DNA of 64,000 bases from Mycolicibacterium sp. J2 (GTDB taxonomy: Bacteria; Actinomycetota; Actinomycetes; Mycobacteriales; Mycobacteriaceae). Each line of letters begins with the position of its first letter. Position 1 is the stretch's first letter. The notes below the pieces were generated by a model, which worked only from the letters and a program-made list of their open reading frames with translations, did no database searches and was not told the DNA's origin. The position numbers and the translations under genes were made by a program. Of this stretch, positions 1 through 9,722 are shown one piece after another. The stretch is from the NCBI RefSeq assembly GCF_026240945.1, contig NZ_JAPFPY010000002.1:124001-188000 (forward strand), given 5' to 3'.

Positions 1-2
1 CC

Positions 3-353
3 GAATTGGCCGCCGAGCTCGAGATCGATCGGGAAGAAGTGGTCGAGGCGCTGGTCGCCGGCAGTTCGTACAACACCCTGTCGATCGACAGCGGGTCCGG
101 CGGCGACGACGAGGCACCGTCCATCGGTGACACCCTGGGCAGCGACGACCTCGCGCTCGAGCAGGTCGAGAACAGGGAGTCGTTACGACCCCTGCTGGAC
201 GCCCTGCCCGAGCGGGAACGCACCGTGCTGGTGCTGAGGTTCTTCGAGAACATGACCCAGACCCAGATTGCCGAGCGCGTCGGGGTGTCCCAGATGCATG
301 TATCGCGTCTGCTGGCGAAATCCCTAGCGCGCCTTCGCGACGATCTGAAGTAG
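3..353 (+). CDS. sigF: RNA polymerase sigma factor SigF, C-terminal part (start lies outside the window)
   Basis: This is the last 116 or so residues of an alternative sigma factor of the SigB/SigF/SigG group; the reading frame is open to the left edge, so the start lies upstream. It contains the end of region 3 and all of region 4. The helix-turn-helix reads TQTQIAERVGVSQMHVSRLL near the C-terminus and follows the typical RERTVLVLRFFE segment. SigF controls general stress and stationary-phase genes in mycobacteria. I assign SigF rather than another group member because accA3 and the acc cluster follow, as in M. tuberculosis. The last 30 bases overlap the convergent STAS gene. The rsbW-type anti-sigma gene expected upstream is not visible here. 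Confidence 0.9.
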   Translation, partial: ELAAELEIDREEVVEALVAGSSYNTLSIDSGSGGDDEAPSIGDTLGSDDLALEQVENRESLRPLLDALPERERTVLVLRFFENMTQTQIAERVGVSQMHVSRLLAKSLARLRDDLK

Positions 354-764
354 CGCCGACGGATCGCGTTGCAGCCTCAGCAACGCCGCCGTTACGGATT
401 CTTCCACGGGCAGCACGCCGTCGGGGTCGCAGATCCGGAGCAGGCGGCCGACCGCGTGGCTGGGAACCAACGTCCAATCGATGCCCTGTTCGGTCGCGCG
501 GGCACCCATGGTGCGCACCGCGGAGAACGCGGCGGTGCCGAAGAACACCACCCCCGTGAGGTCGAGGACCATCTCACGCACGTGCGGAAGATGCAGGACG
601 ACATAGTCGGAGAATTCGCGGCCATTGGCCGCATCGATTTCGCCGAACACCGACAGCACGGCGGTGGACGGGGCAAGCCATTTGGTGCAGTAGGCCGCCA
701 TGTCGCATTCGGTGATATTCGAGGCGGCGTTACGCCTGGATTGAGGAACGGTGAGGTTGTGCAT
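324..764 (-). CDS. STAS-domain anti-sigma factor antagonist
   Basis: The protein has about 146 residues, most of them one STAS domain: a central VLSVFGEIDAAN strand followed by MVLDLTGVVFFGTAAFSAVR. In anti-anti-sigma factors the second segment carries the phosphorylated Ser or Thr; here a Thr in FFGTAAF takes that place instead of the usual Ser pair. Such proteins bind an RsbW-type anti-sigma kinase and free its sigma factor, so SigF is the obvious client. An ATG at 776 is also in frame, but the GGAG six bases before the ATG at 764 favours the shorter start. The 3' end runs 30 bases into sigF on the opposite strand. The link to SigF is inferred from position only. Confidence 0.8.
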   Translation of the reverse strand: MHNLTVPQSRRNAASNITECDMAAYCTKWLAPSTAVLSVFGEIDAANGREFSDYVVLHLPHVREMVLDLTGVVFFGTAAFSAVRTMGARATEQGIDWTLVPSHAVGRLLRICDPDGVLPVEESVTAALLRLQRDPSALLQIVAKAR

Positions 765-776
765 TTGTGACTCCAT

Positions 777-1134
777 CAGTCGGAATACGGGATTCGTACT
801 GTGGTCACGTCAAGTAGTTCAAGACCGGTCGAAGGGCCCTAAGGGTGCAGGACCTTGCTAGTTGTCCCCCACGTCAATGACGCTCGCATGAGGCTGTGAA
901 CTCAACCTTCGTCTGACACTACGCCACCTGTCGCGGCGGCACAATCGAATCGGCCTACCGCTGCCGTCCGGAGCCGATCAACCTGCGGAATCCGTGGCAA
1001 TCGGGCTTGTCTTCACGCTGCCGGAGGCCGCGCGTGCGTCGTCACCGTCGCCTCGTCAGCAGGTGCGCGACCGGAACACGTTGACAGAGAACAATGTTGA
1101 TGCTCAGGCCGGGTTCTGTGCGCCGTCGACGCGA
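777..1134. other. Non-coding gap upstream of the STAS gene
   Basis: About 360 bases carry no convincing gene on either strand. The gap should hold the promoter of the leftward STAS gene. On the minus strand I see TTGAAC followed by TACGAA at a spacing of about 18, which is only a weak sigma-70 match. I did not find a clear SigF-type GGTTT/GGGTA pair. Confidence 0.4.
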
Positions 1135-1557
1135 TCAGGACCTGCCGCTGCGGGTTTCGTGCCGGTTGGCCTTCTTGATGGCCTCGACCAGTTCGTCCTT
1201 GGTCATCGTCGACCGGCCGGGGATGTCGAGCCGGCGCGCGATGTCCATGAGGTGCTTCTTGGTGGCGTTGGCGTTGACGCCCTCGGAGGTCTCGCCACGG
1301 GCATGGGGGCCGCCGCTGCGAGCCCGGTCATCGGAGGGGCCCGGCGCGTCCTTGGCCTCCCAATGATCGCCCACCTTTTCGTAGCTGTGTTTGAGCGCCG
1401 AGTACGCCACCCGGTGGGCGCGTTCACCCTCGCCGTACTCCTGCGCCGCCGCGTCGTGCGCCTTGGCGAAGATGCGCTGCGCCTTGGCGTCGGACTTCTG
1501 CAGCGTGCTGGGCAGTTCGTCGCGGCGGGCCTTGCCGCTCTTCGTGGTCTTGGGCAT
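1135..1557 (-). CDS. ChaB-domain protein with a C-terminal Rho-N domain
   Basis: The 140-residue protein has two recognisable parts. Residues about 10-65 form a ChaB-like domain (LPSTLQKSDAKAQRIFAKAH, then HRVAYSALKHSYEKVGDHWE). Residues about 95-135 form a Rho-termination-factor N-terminal (SAP-like) domain (KKHLMDIARRLDIPG...TKDELVEAIKKA). Proteins of this design are common in actinobacteria, often near stress genes, and the Rho-N part suggests nucleic-acid binding; the exact role is unknown. The ATG at 1557 is preceded by a GAGAGG ribosome site, and the MPKTTKSGKARR start is basic. It lies just downstream of the small acidic gene at 1595-1906 and may share its transcript. Confidence 0.8.
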   Translation of the reverse strand: MPKTTKSGKARRDELPSTLQKSDAKAQRIFAKAHDAAAQEYGEGERAHRVAYSALKHSYEKVGDHWEAKDAPGPSDDRARSGGPHARGETSEGVNANATKKHLMDIARRLDIPGRSTMTKDELVEAIKKANRHETRSGRS

Positions 1558-1594
1558 TGCTTCTGCCTCTCGCTCGGGTGCCGTTCTCGCGTGC

Positions 1595-1906
1595 CTACCG
1601 CACCACTGGGAAGAACGACGTCCCGTCCTCGGGCGTGCCGTCCTCGGGCTGCTTGACCTCCACCCGCTCCTCGGCGTCGGGGTCGCGCGCCGGTTGCTCC
1701 GGCCGGACGTCGGGCACCTCGGCGGCCAGTTTGTCGTCCAGGGATTCCCCCTCGACGGCCTCCTCGCTGGACATGCCGAACTTGTCCGACCCCTGCCAGT
1801 CCTCGGGCGGGTCGACAACCTCGTCACCGTCGGCGTTGCGGACCTCGTCGGAGTCGGTTGCCTCGTCGGGTGGCAGTGTGCCGTATTCCTGTTCCTGTGC
1901 GGCCAT
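1595..1906 (-). CDS. Small acidic protein, DUF5709-like
   Basis: The product has 103 residues and is very rich in Glu, Asp and Pro. The stretch EGESLDDKLAAEVPDVRPEQ resembles the conserved core of DUF5709 proteins of actinobacteria. No membrane segment, signal peptide or catalytic motif is visible and it is probably largely disordered. The ATG at 1906 begins MAAQEQEYGTLPPDE, which fits the family better than the longer in-frame start at 1954. It sits 37 bases upstream of the ChaB/Rho-N gene on the same strand. Function is unknown. Confidence 0.6.
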   Translation of the reverse strand: MAAQEQEYGTLPPDEATDSDEVRNADGDEVVDPPEDWQGSDKFGMSSEEAVEGESLDDKLAAEVPDVRPEQPARDPDAEERVEVKQPEDGTPEDGTSFFPVVR

Positions 1907-1964
1907 GCGGTCAGGGTGCCCGAGGCGCCGGTCGGTCAAACACCGGGCAGCCAACCACCCCAGC

Positions 1965-2864
1965 TCAGGCCAGCCAGCCCTGCTGCACGTCCCAAGCCGG
2001 GCCGGCGGGCGGGGCGTCGTCGCGGGTCACCGTGGCCTGGATCAGTCCGTAGGGCCGGTCATCGGCATTGAAAACCTCGTTGTTGTTCTCCAGGCCGAAC
2101 GGGGACAGGTCGTAGACGAAGTGATGCTTGTTGGGAGCGGACAGCCGCACCTCGGCGATGTCGGGGTGGTTCTCCAGCACCGCCCGCCCCATCTGGAACA
2201 GCGTCTGCTGCAGGGCCAGTGACTGCACCACCGCGAACTGTTCCACCAGAGCCGCTTTCACCTGGCCGTACACCGTCTCCCAGTCGACGGCGGTGCTGGT
2301 GAAGCGCCACTGTGCCACCAGCGAGGTGGCCATCACCCGGTCGTGGGTGGGTTCCAGGACGGTGTAGGGATCGGTGAGAAAGCCTGCGAACTCCGACCCC
2401 GTCGACTTCAGGATGACCAGATCCTTGAGCCCGCCCACGACGTACTCGCCGGACCCGTCGACGGTGACGGCGGCCGTGCGCACCTCCTGGCCCTTACGGA
2501 TCCAGGTGTGGTCGTGCTCGGTACCGCCGACCACCGCGCGTTCCCAGGCGTACTCCTCGATCTCGATCCGGGCCGCCTGCACCGGGGCCACGTCGTGCAC
2601 GAAATGCCGCGCCAGGGCCAGGCCGTAGTCCTCGACAGAGCCGATGCCCTTCTCCTTGGCATAGGCGTAAGCGGTCTGTTTCTGCGTGTCGGTGGGCAGC
2701 ACGTCGGACTGATCACCGGCCAGATGCGCGGCGGCGAAATCGCCACGCAGGCATGTCGATACGTTGATATCGCGGATCTCGTGGCGCGGCTTGTCCCGGT
2801 AGATCCGCACCACCCGGTTCTCGGCCTTGCCGTACTGGTTCTTGCCCAGGATGATCTGCGACAT
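1965..2864 (-). CDS. pucL: Urate oxidase (uricase)
   Basis: This cofactor-free enzyme oxidises urate to 5-hydroxyisourate using O2. The 299-residue protein has the two T-fold halves of uricase. Visible family motifs include ILGKNQYGKAENRVV at the N-terminus, HDHTWIRKGQEVRTA, LKSTGSEFAGFLTDPYT and APNKHHFVYDLSPFG; NEVFNADDRPYGLIQATV closes the second half. ATG at 2864 is chosen because GAGGAAG stands six bases before it, although a TTG two codons upstream is in frame. The start is two bases after the stop of the 5-hydroxyisourate hydrolase gene, so the two are translationally close. It is the last gene of the urate operon. Confidence 0.95.
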   Translation of the reverse strand: MSQIILGKNQYGKAENRVVRIYRDKPRHEIRDINVSTCLRGDFAAAHLAGDQSDVLPTDTQKQTAYAYAKEKGIGSVEDYGLALARHFVHDVAPVQAARIEIEEYAWERAVVGGTEHDHTWIRKGQEVRTAAVTVDGSGEYVVGGLKDLVILKSTGSEFAGFLTDPYTVLEPTHDRVMATSLVAQWRFTSTAVDWETVYGQVKAALVEQFAVVQSLALQQTLFQMGRAVLENHPDIAEVRLSAPNKHHFVYDLSPFGLENNNEVFNADDRPYGLIQATVTRDDAPPAGPAWDVQQGWLA

Positions 2865-2866
2865 GG

Positions 2867-3184
2867 TCAACTTCCTCGGTAGGTGGAGTACGCGAACGGT
2901 GAAAGAAGCAGCGGGACATGGTATTTCCCAGTGGCGTCGGTCACCTCGAAGGTGATGACGACCTCTGGGTAGAAGGTCGGTGCGGCGGTGAAGTAGGACC
3001 CGGTGTCGAAGGTCAGCCGGTATATCCCCGGCGCCAAGCCCTCGGCCAGCGCTGCGATGCGGCCGTCGTCGTCGGTGTGGGCGGTGGCCAGCACCGTGCC
3101 GGTCGCATCGGTCAGCGTGACGGCGATCCCGGCCGCGGGCGTGCCCGCCACGGCGTCCAGGACATGAGTGCTCAGGTGTGTCAT
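2867..3184 (-). CDS. uraH: 5-hydroxyisourate hydrolase (transthyretin-like)
   Basis: The enzyme hydrolyses 5-hydroxyisourate, the product of uricase, to OHCU. At 105 residues it has the expected size of the transthyretin-related family. It begins with LSTHVLDAVAGTPAAG, which carries the active-site His, and ends with the diagnostic YRGS tetrapeptide. FYPEVVITFEV and YHVPLLLSPFAYSTYRGS match the conserved C-terminal strands. ATG at 3184 has an AGGA site eight bases upstream; a GTG at 3190 is the alternative. It lies 19 bases after uraD and just before uricase, so the three enzymes of urate-to-allantoin conversion are together. Confidence 0.95.
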   Translation of the reverse strand: MTHLSTHVLDAVAGTPAAGIAVTLTDATGTVLATAHTDDDGRIAALAEGLAPGIYRLTFDTGSYFTAAPTFYPEVVITFEVTDATGKYHVPLLLSPFAYSTYRGS

Positions 3185-3203
3185 GCCCACGATCCTGACG
3201 CGG

Positions 3204-3701
3204 TCATGCCGGATCGCTCAACAGACGCTCCAGACGCAGTCGGTTGATCTTGGCCAACTCGCTGCGCATCACTCGGCGCTCGGTGTCGGGATCGTTGTCC
3301 AGCCGCTCGGTCAGGATGTCGAGCAACTCCTGCGCCTGCCGTCCGCTGGCACACACCAGATAGACGTAACCGAACTTGTCCTCGTAAGCGCGGTTACCTT
3401 CGGCCAGGGCCACTTTCACCTCGTCGTCGGCCGAGGCCATCCCGGCCTGCTCACGAGCCGAGGCCGCGTTGTCCACCTTGCCGCCGATCCGGGGGTGCCC
3501 GTCCAGGGCCGCGTCGATCTCGGTGTCGGGCAGCTCGGCGAGTACTCGGTCGGCGCGGTCGAGGAGGGCCTGGGTGTCCGGGAACGGCGCGCCGGCGAGC
3601 ACCCGGCGGGCCCAGATGGGCGAGCTGCACACCTCGAACAGCGCGTGCATGCGTTGCCGGTCGGTGAGTGCGTTGAAGCCGGCCAGACCGATCGCTTTCA
3701 C
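3204..3701 (-). CDS. uraD: OHCU decarboxylase
   Basis: This enzyme decarboxylates 2-oxo-4-hydroxy-4-carboxy-5-ureidoimidazoline to S-allantoin, the last step of the urate pathway. The 165-residue protein has the complete family signature: GHPRIGGK with the catalytic His at residue 69, then ANREQ-type SAREQAGM, EGNRAYEDKFGYVYLVCASG, and a C-terminal RVMRSELAKINRLRLERLL. The start ATG overlaps the stop codon of the upstream permease fusion by four bases, so the two are translationally coupled. No allantoinase lies in the window; allantoin must be handled by genes elsewhere. Confidence 0.93.
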   Translation of the reverse strand: MKAIGLAGFNALTDRQRMHALFEVCSSPIWARRVLAGAPFPDTQALLDRADRVLAELPDTEIDAALDGHPRIGGKVDNAASAREQAGMASADDEVKVALAEGNRAYEDKFGYVYLVCASGRQAQELLDILTERLDNDPDTERRVMRSELAKINRLRLERLLSDPA

Positions 3702-5611
3702 GACAGTTCGTTGAGGCGGCTGAACCGGGCGGCGGCAATGGGGTTGGCATCGGCCACCAGATCGGTGAACCGGTAGTTGGCGATCTTGGCCACCTCGATC
3801 AACGCGAAGGCCTTCTCTGCGGAGTCGGAGTTGTCCATCCGGGACCAGCCGTTGCGCAGTACGCGGTCGAAATGCTCGGTCTCCCTGGCACAGATGATCA
3901 ACGGGAAACCGAAGTGCTCGCGGTACGCGGTTGCCAACTCCACCACGTCATTGTGGTCGGACTCGTCCAGATTGGACAGCGCCACGTGGTCGACGGCCAG
4001 CGCGTGCCCGGTCTCGTCCTCGGCCCCCAGATCGTTGAAGGCGTTGAGCAACTCCAGTTGCTGCTCGGACGACCCGGTCAGGACGGCGTCCTGAAACGCC
4101 TCGCGCAGTGCCTTCGTGTCGCCGAAAGGCCGCTGCGCGTAGGCGCGCTCGACCGCCCACGGCACGTCCTGCACCACATGGCCGAACACCTCGGTGAAGC
4201 GTTCGGCGGTCATGGAGTTCACCTCGGCCAAGGTGATCGACCCGCCACCGGCGACCCGCGGGCCCCGTGAACCGGTATGGAAGAACACGATATTGAGCAC
4301 GATGGCAGCCACCGCCCCGATGCTGATACCGCTGCCGAAGATGAGGTTCAGCCCGGTCGGCATGGCCTTGGCGATATCGGGATAGGCGGTCACCCACAAC
4401 GCCAGGGCCAGGCTGGTGGTCACGATGATCAGATTGCGGTGATCGGTGAAATCGACCTTGCCCAAGGTCTGGATGCCTACCACGGCCACCGTTGCGAACA
4501 GGGTCAGCGCCGCGCCGCCCAGCACCGGGTTGGGAATCGAGGCCACCACCGCGGCGACCTTGGGCAGGAAGCCGAGCAGGATCATGATCACCCCGGCGGC
4601 GGCCACCACCCAGCGGCTCTTGACGCCGGTCAGCCGGACCAGCCCGACGTTCTCGGAGAACGCCGTGTACGGGAACGAGTTGAAGATGCCGCCGATGGCA
4701 GTCGCCAACCCGTCGGCGCGCAACACGTTGCCGATATCGGCGGCCTTGATCCGTTTGCCGACGATCTCACCGGTCGCGATGGTCGAACCCGTCGACTCCA
4801 CCGCCGTGATGAGCAGCACGATGATCATGGTCAGGCAGGCCACGAAATCGAACTTGGGCATACCGAACAGGAATGGGGGAGTGAAACCGACGGCGGCGGC
4901 CTGGCCGACCTTGTCGAAGTTCATATCCCCCAACGCGAAGGCCACCGCGCATCCGATCACCAGGCCGAGCAGCACGGCGATGGTGGCCATGAAACCGCGG
5001 AACAGCCGTTGGATCGCGACGATGATGGCGATGGTGCCCAGCGCGTACAGGAACCAGCGGATGTTCGTCGGGTCGGTCTCGTGGGTGTGCGGATTGGTCA
5101 CGGCGTCCAGCGCGCCCACCGGCACCAGACACAGTCCGATGATGGTGATCAGCGTGCCGGTGACCACCGGCGGGAAGAACTTCAGCAGTTTGATGAACAC
5201 CGGCGCGATGAGGAAGGTGAACACCCCGGCGACGATCACCGCGCCGTAGACGTAGAGCAGACTGGGCGCGCCGCCGCCGTGGGCCAGCCCGATGGCGATG
5301 ATGGGCGACACCCCGGCGAAGGTGACACCTTGCAGCAGCGGCAGCCGGACCCCGATCTTCCAGAACCCGACGGCCTGGATGATCGAGGCGATGCCGCAGG
5401 TGAACAGGTCGGCGGTGATCAGCTTGACCAGGTCGGCCTGCGGCAGGTTGATCGCGCCGGCGATGATGATCGGCACCAGGACAGCGCCGGCGTAGAAGGC
5501 CACCACATGCTGGAAGCCGTAAGTGGCCAGCTTGCCGACGGGCAGGACCTCGTCGACCGGGTGCGTGCGTTTGGTCGGTGCGGGGTTGAGCGACTCAGGC
5601 GGGGCCGTCAT
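3698..5611 (-). CDS. NCS2-family purine permease fused to a degenerate OHCU decarboxylase-like domain
   Basis: The 637-residue protein is clearly two parts. Residues about 20-460 form a nucleobase:cation symporter-2 permease with many membrane helices: QHVVAFYAGAVLVPIII in the first, ITAVESTGSTIATGEIVG, and the NCS2 signature SENVGLVRLTGVKSR. Position suggests urate or xanthine as substrate. Residues about 470-637 resemble OHCU decarboxylase (EHFGFPLIICARETEHFDRVL, then SAEKAFALIEVAKIANYRFTDLV). The catalytic HPDL-type motif appears as FNDL at residues 525-528, so the key His is lost. The tail is probably cytoplasmic and may sense or channel pathway intermediates. The gene is first in the urate operon and diverges from a MobA-like gene across only 33 bases. 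Confidence 0.88.
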   Translation of the reverse strand: MTAPPESLNPAPTKRTHPVDEVLPVGKLATYGFQHVVAFYAGAVLVPIIIAGAINLPQADLVKLITADLFTCGIASIIQAVGFWKIGVRLPLLQGVTFAGVSPIIAIGLAHGGGAPSLLYVYGAVIVAGVFTFLIAPVFIKLLKFFPPVVTGTLITIIGLCLVPVGALDAVTNPHTHETDPTNIRWFLYALGTIAIIVAIQRLFRGFMATIAVLLGLVIGCAVAFALGDMNFDKVGQAAAVGFTPPFLFGMPKFDFVACLTMIIVLLITAVESTGSTIATGEIVGKRIKAADIGNVLRADGLATAIGGIFNSFPYTAFSENVGLVRLTGVKSRWVVAAAGVIMILLGFLPKVAAVVASIPNPVLGGAALTLFATVAVVGIQTLGKVDFTDHRNLIIVTTSLALALWVTAYPDIAKAMPTGLNLIFGSGISIGAVAAIVLNIVFFHTGSRGPRVAGGGSITLAEVNSMTAERFTEVFGHVVQDVPWAVERAYAQRPFGDTKALREAFQDAVLTGSSEQQLELLNAFNDLGAEDETGHALAVDHVALSNLDESDHNDVVELATAYREHFGFPLIICARETEHFDRVLRNGWSRMDNSDSAEKAFALIEVAKIANYRFTDLVADANPIAAARFSRLNELS

Positions 5612-5644
5612 CGTTCAAGAATCGTTCACGTTCACACTGTTCGC

Positions 5645-6205
5645 ATGTCGAGTGGGCACGAAGTTGCGGGGGTGGTGCTGGCTGCCGGGGCGGGAACGCG
5701 CTATGGGATGCCCAAAGTGCTTGCTCACCAAGGAAAGTGGCTGCGGTCGGCGGTCGCGGCGCTGGACGGCGGCGGTTGCGGGGACGTCGTGGTGGTGCTC
5801 GGGTCGGCGCAGGTCGAGGTGCCCGCGCCGGCCAGGGCGGTGCGGGCCGAGGACTGGGCCCAGGGTCTGTCGGCGTCACTGCGGGCGGGGATCGCGGCCA
5901 TCGACGCCGACCTGGCCGTCATCAGCCTGGTGGACACCCCGGACGTCGGCGCCGACGCGGTACGGCGGGTGCTGGCTGCGGCGTCGGCGACCGGGCTGGC
6001 GCGCGCCGGCTATGCCGGCCGGCCCGGGCATCCGGTGGTGATCGCCCGACGGTTCTGGCCGGCGCTGCTGACCGCACTGCACGGGGACACCGGGGCGGCC
6101 CCCTTCCTGCGGGGGCGTGCCGATGTGGTGCAGGTCGAATGCGGCGACCTGGCCACCGGGTTTGATGTCGATGAGCGCTTGCGCGAAGAGCGTGAGACGG
6201 ATTGA
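5645..6205 (+). CDS. MobA/MocA-like nucleotidyltransferase
   Basis: The 186-residue protein has the NTP-transferase fold of molybdenum-cofactor nucleotidyltransferases. GVVLAAGAGTRYGMPKVL is the nucleotide-binding loop, LVDTPDVGADAVRRVL the metal-binding segment, and GRPGHPVVIARRFW with GDTGAAPFL the C-terminal signature. Family members such as MocA make molybdopterin cytosine dinucleotide for xanthine dehydrogenase-type enzymes. Divergence from the urate operon fits a role in purine oxidation, but no xanthine dehydrogenase is present here. The last eleven codons and the stop lie in a 31-bp tandem repeat, so the native C-terminus may have been changed. The substrate is inferred. Confidence 0.8.
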   Translation: MSSGHEVAGVVLAAGAGTRYGMPKVLAHQGKWLRSAVAALDGGGCGDVVVVLGSAQVEVPAPARAVRAEDWAQGLSASLRAGIAAIDADLAVISLVDTPDVGADAVRRVLAAASATGLARAGYAGRPGHPVVIARRFWPALLTALHGDTGAAPFLRGRADVVQVECGDLATGFDVDERLREERETD

Positions 6206-6264
6206 GCGCTTGCGCGAAGAGCGTGAGACGGATTGAGCGCTTGCGCGAAGAGCGTGAGACAGAT
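6172..6264. repeat. Three tandem copies of a 31-bp repeat
   Basis: Copies lie at 6172-6202, 6203-6233 and 6234-6264. The first two are identical and the third has one G-to-A change. Each unit contains GAGCGCTTGCGCGAAGAGCG. The first copy encodes the end of the MobA-like protein, and its TGA stop forms at the junction with the second copy. The rest fills the gap before the convergent mdh gene. Confidence 0.95.
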
Positions 6265-6269
6265 GGGGC

Positions 6270-7246
<977 letters not shown>

Positions 7247-7250
<4 letters not shown>

Positions 7251-7579
7251 GTGTGTACCTCCAGGCCGAGCACGGACTGCGCGTAACGCCGCACGGTGTC
7301 CTCGGAGATCGCGGCGGCGTCCTCGAAGCCGGGCCGGCCGCGGCTGCTCAGGTGACCGGTGACGGGGTCGAGGGCGACCTCGGCCAGCAGTTCACCGGTG
7401 GTGGGCTCGCAGACCGCCCAGGTGTAGCGGGTGTCGTCGGCCCAGCCGTCCTCGGCGTCGTGTACATAATCCAGGTCGGTCTCGCCGAGGTCGGCCAGCG
7501 CGGGCCGGTCGTCGATGCGATCGTCGCACCGCAACCCGCGCAGGTACCACTGGCCGTTGTTGATCTCTACGGGTTCCAT
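7247..7579 (-). CDS. Conserved hypothetical protein upstream of mdh
   Basis: I do not recognise a family for this 110-residue protein. It is acidic, with aromatic residues spread through it ([40 protein letters not shown]). No signal peptide or membrane segment is visible and it looks like a small soluble alpha/beta domain. A strong GGGAGGG site precedes ATG at 7579. Its stop overlaps the mdh start by four bases, which makes it a real, co-translated gene. A link to malate dehydrogenase is suggested by position alone. Confidence 0.7.
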
Positions 7580-7597
7580 CAGCCCTCCCAGAATGCC

Positions 7598-7653
7598 GAA
7601 TGGCCACCTATCGCAGCGGATTCGGTAGAACCCGTGCCATAAGTGGCCATTCG
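7598..7653. repeat. 11-bp perfect inverted repeat between accA3 and the mdh operon
   Basis: The arms CGAATGGCCAC (7598-7608) and GTGGCCATTCG (7643-7653) match perfectly around a 34-base interior. They fill the short gap between the accA3 stop and the next minus-strand gene. A folded transcript could act as a terminator or processing site for accA3 mRNA; as DNA it could be a paired operator. There is no T-run. Confidence 0.6.
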
Positions 7654-7663
7654 ACGTGAAAAG

Positions 7664-9487
<1,824 letters not shown>

Positions 9488-9650
9488 CTAAGAAACGTCT
9501 TAAACAATCTATCGGGCGAAGTGTATGTGTCCAATTCCGGGGGTGGCGAGTCGGGACCCCAAAATTGTCAAGTCACCGTTGCGATTTCGGTAAACACATG
9601 TAACTACTGACGAGTACGACGGCGGGGCGCGGCGGCTCGGTACCCGGAAA

Positions 9651-9692
9651 CGCCGGACCGGCGGCGCCCGGGTGGGCGCCGCCGGTCCGGCG
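9651..9692 (-). terminator. Very strong hairpin after the phosphatase-superfamily gene
   Basis: Perfect 19-bp arms at 9651-9669 and 9674-9692 enclose a GGGT loop. Short further pairing is possible in the GGTACC flanks. It lies about 30 bases past the stop of the leftward gene at 9723-11150 and so probably ends that transcript before the accA3 promoter region. There is no T-tract, as is common in mycobacteria. Confidence 0.75.
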
Positions 9693-9722
9693 TTCGGTAC
9701 CAGTGGTGGTCAGGCAAACGGT

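Noticed and set aside
4277..5600. Very long open frame on the + strand opposite the permease gene
   Set aside because: It is antisense to a well-conserved NCS2 gene, has His/Gln/Asp-rich composition typical of a high-GC shadow frame, and only its 3' part from 5645 on encodes a recognisable protein.
6172..6264. Tandem repeat as a CRISPR or attachment site
   Set aside because: The units are directly adjacent with no spacers, and no integrase or tRNA is near.
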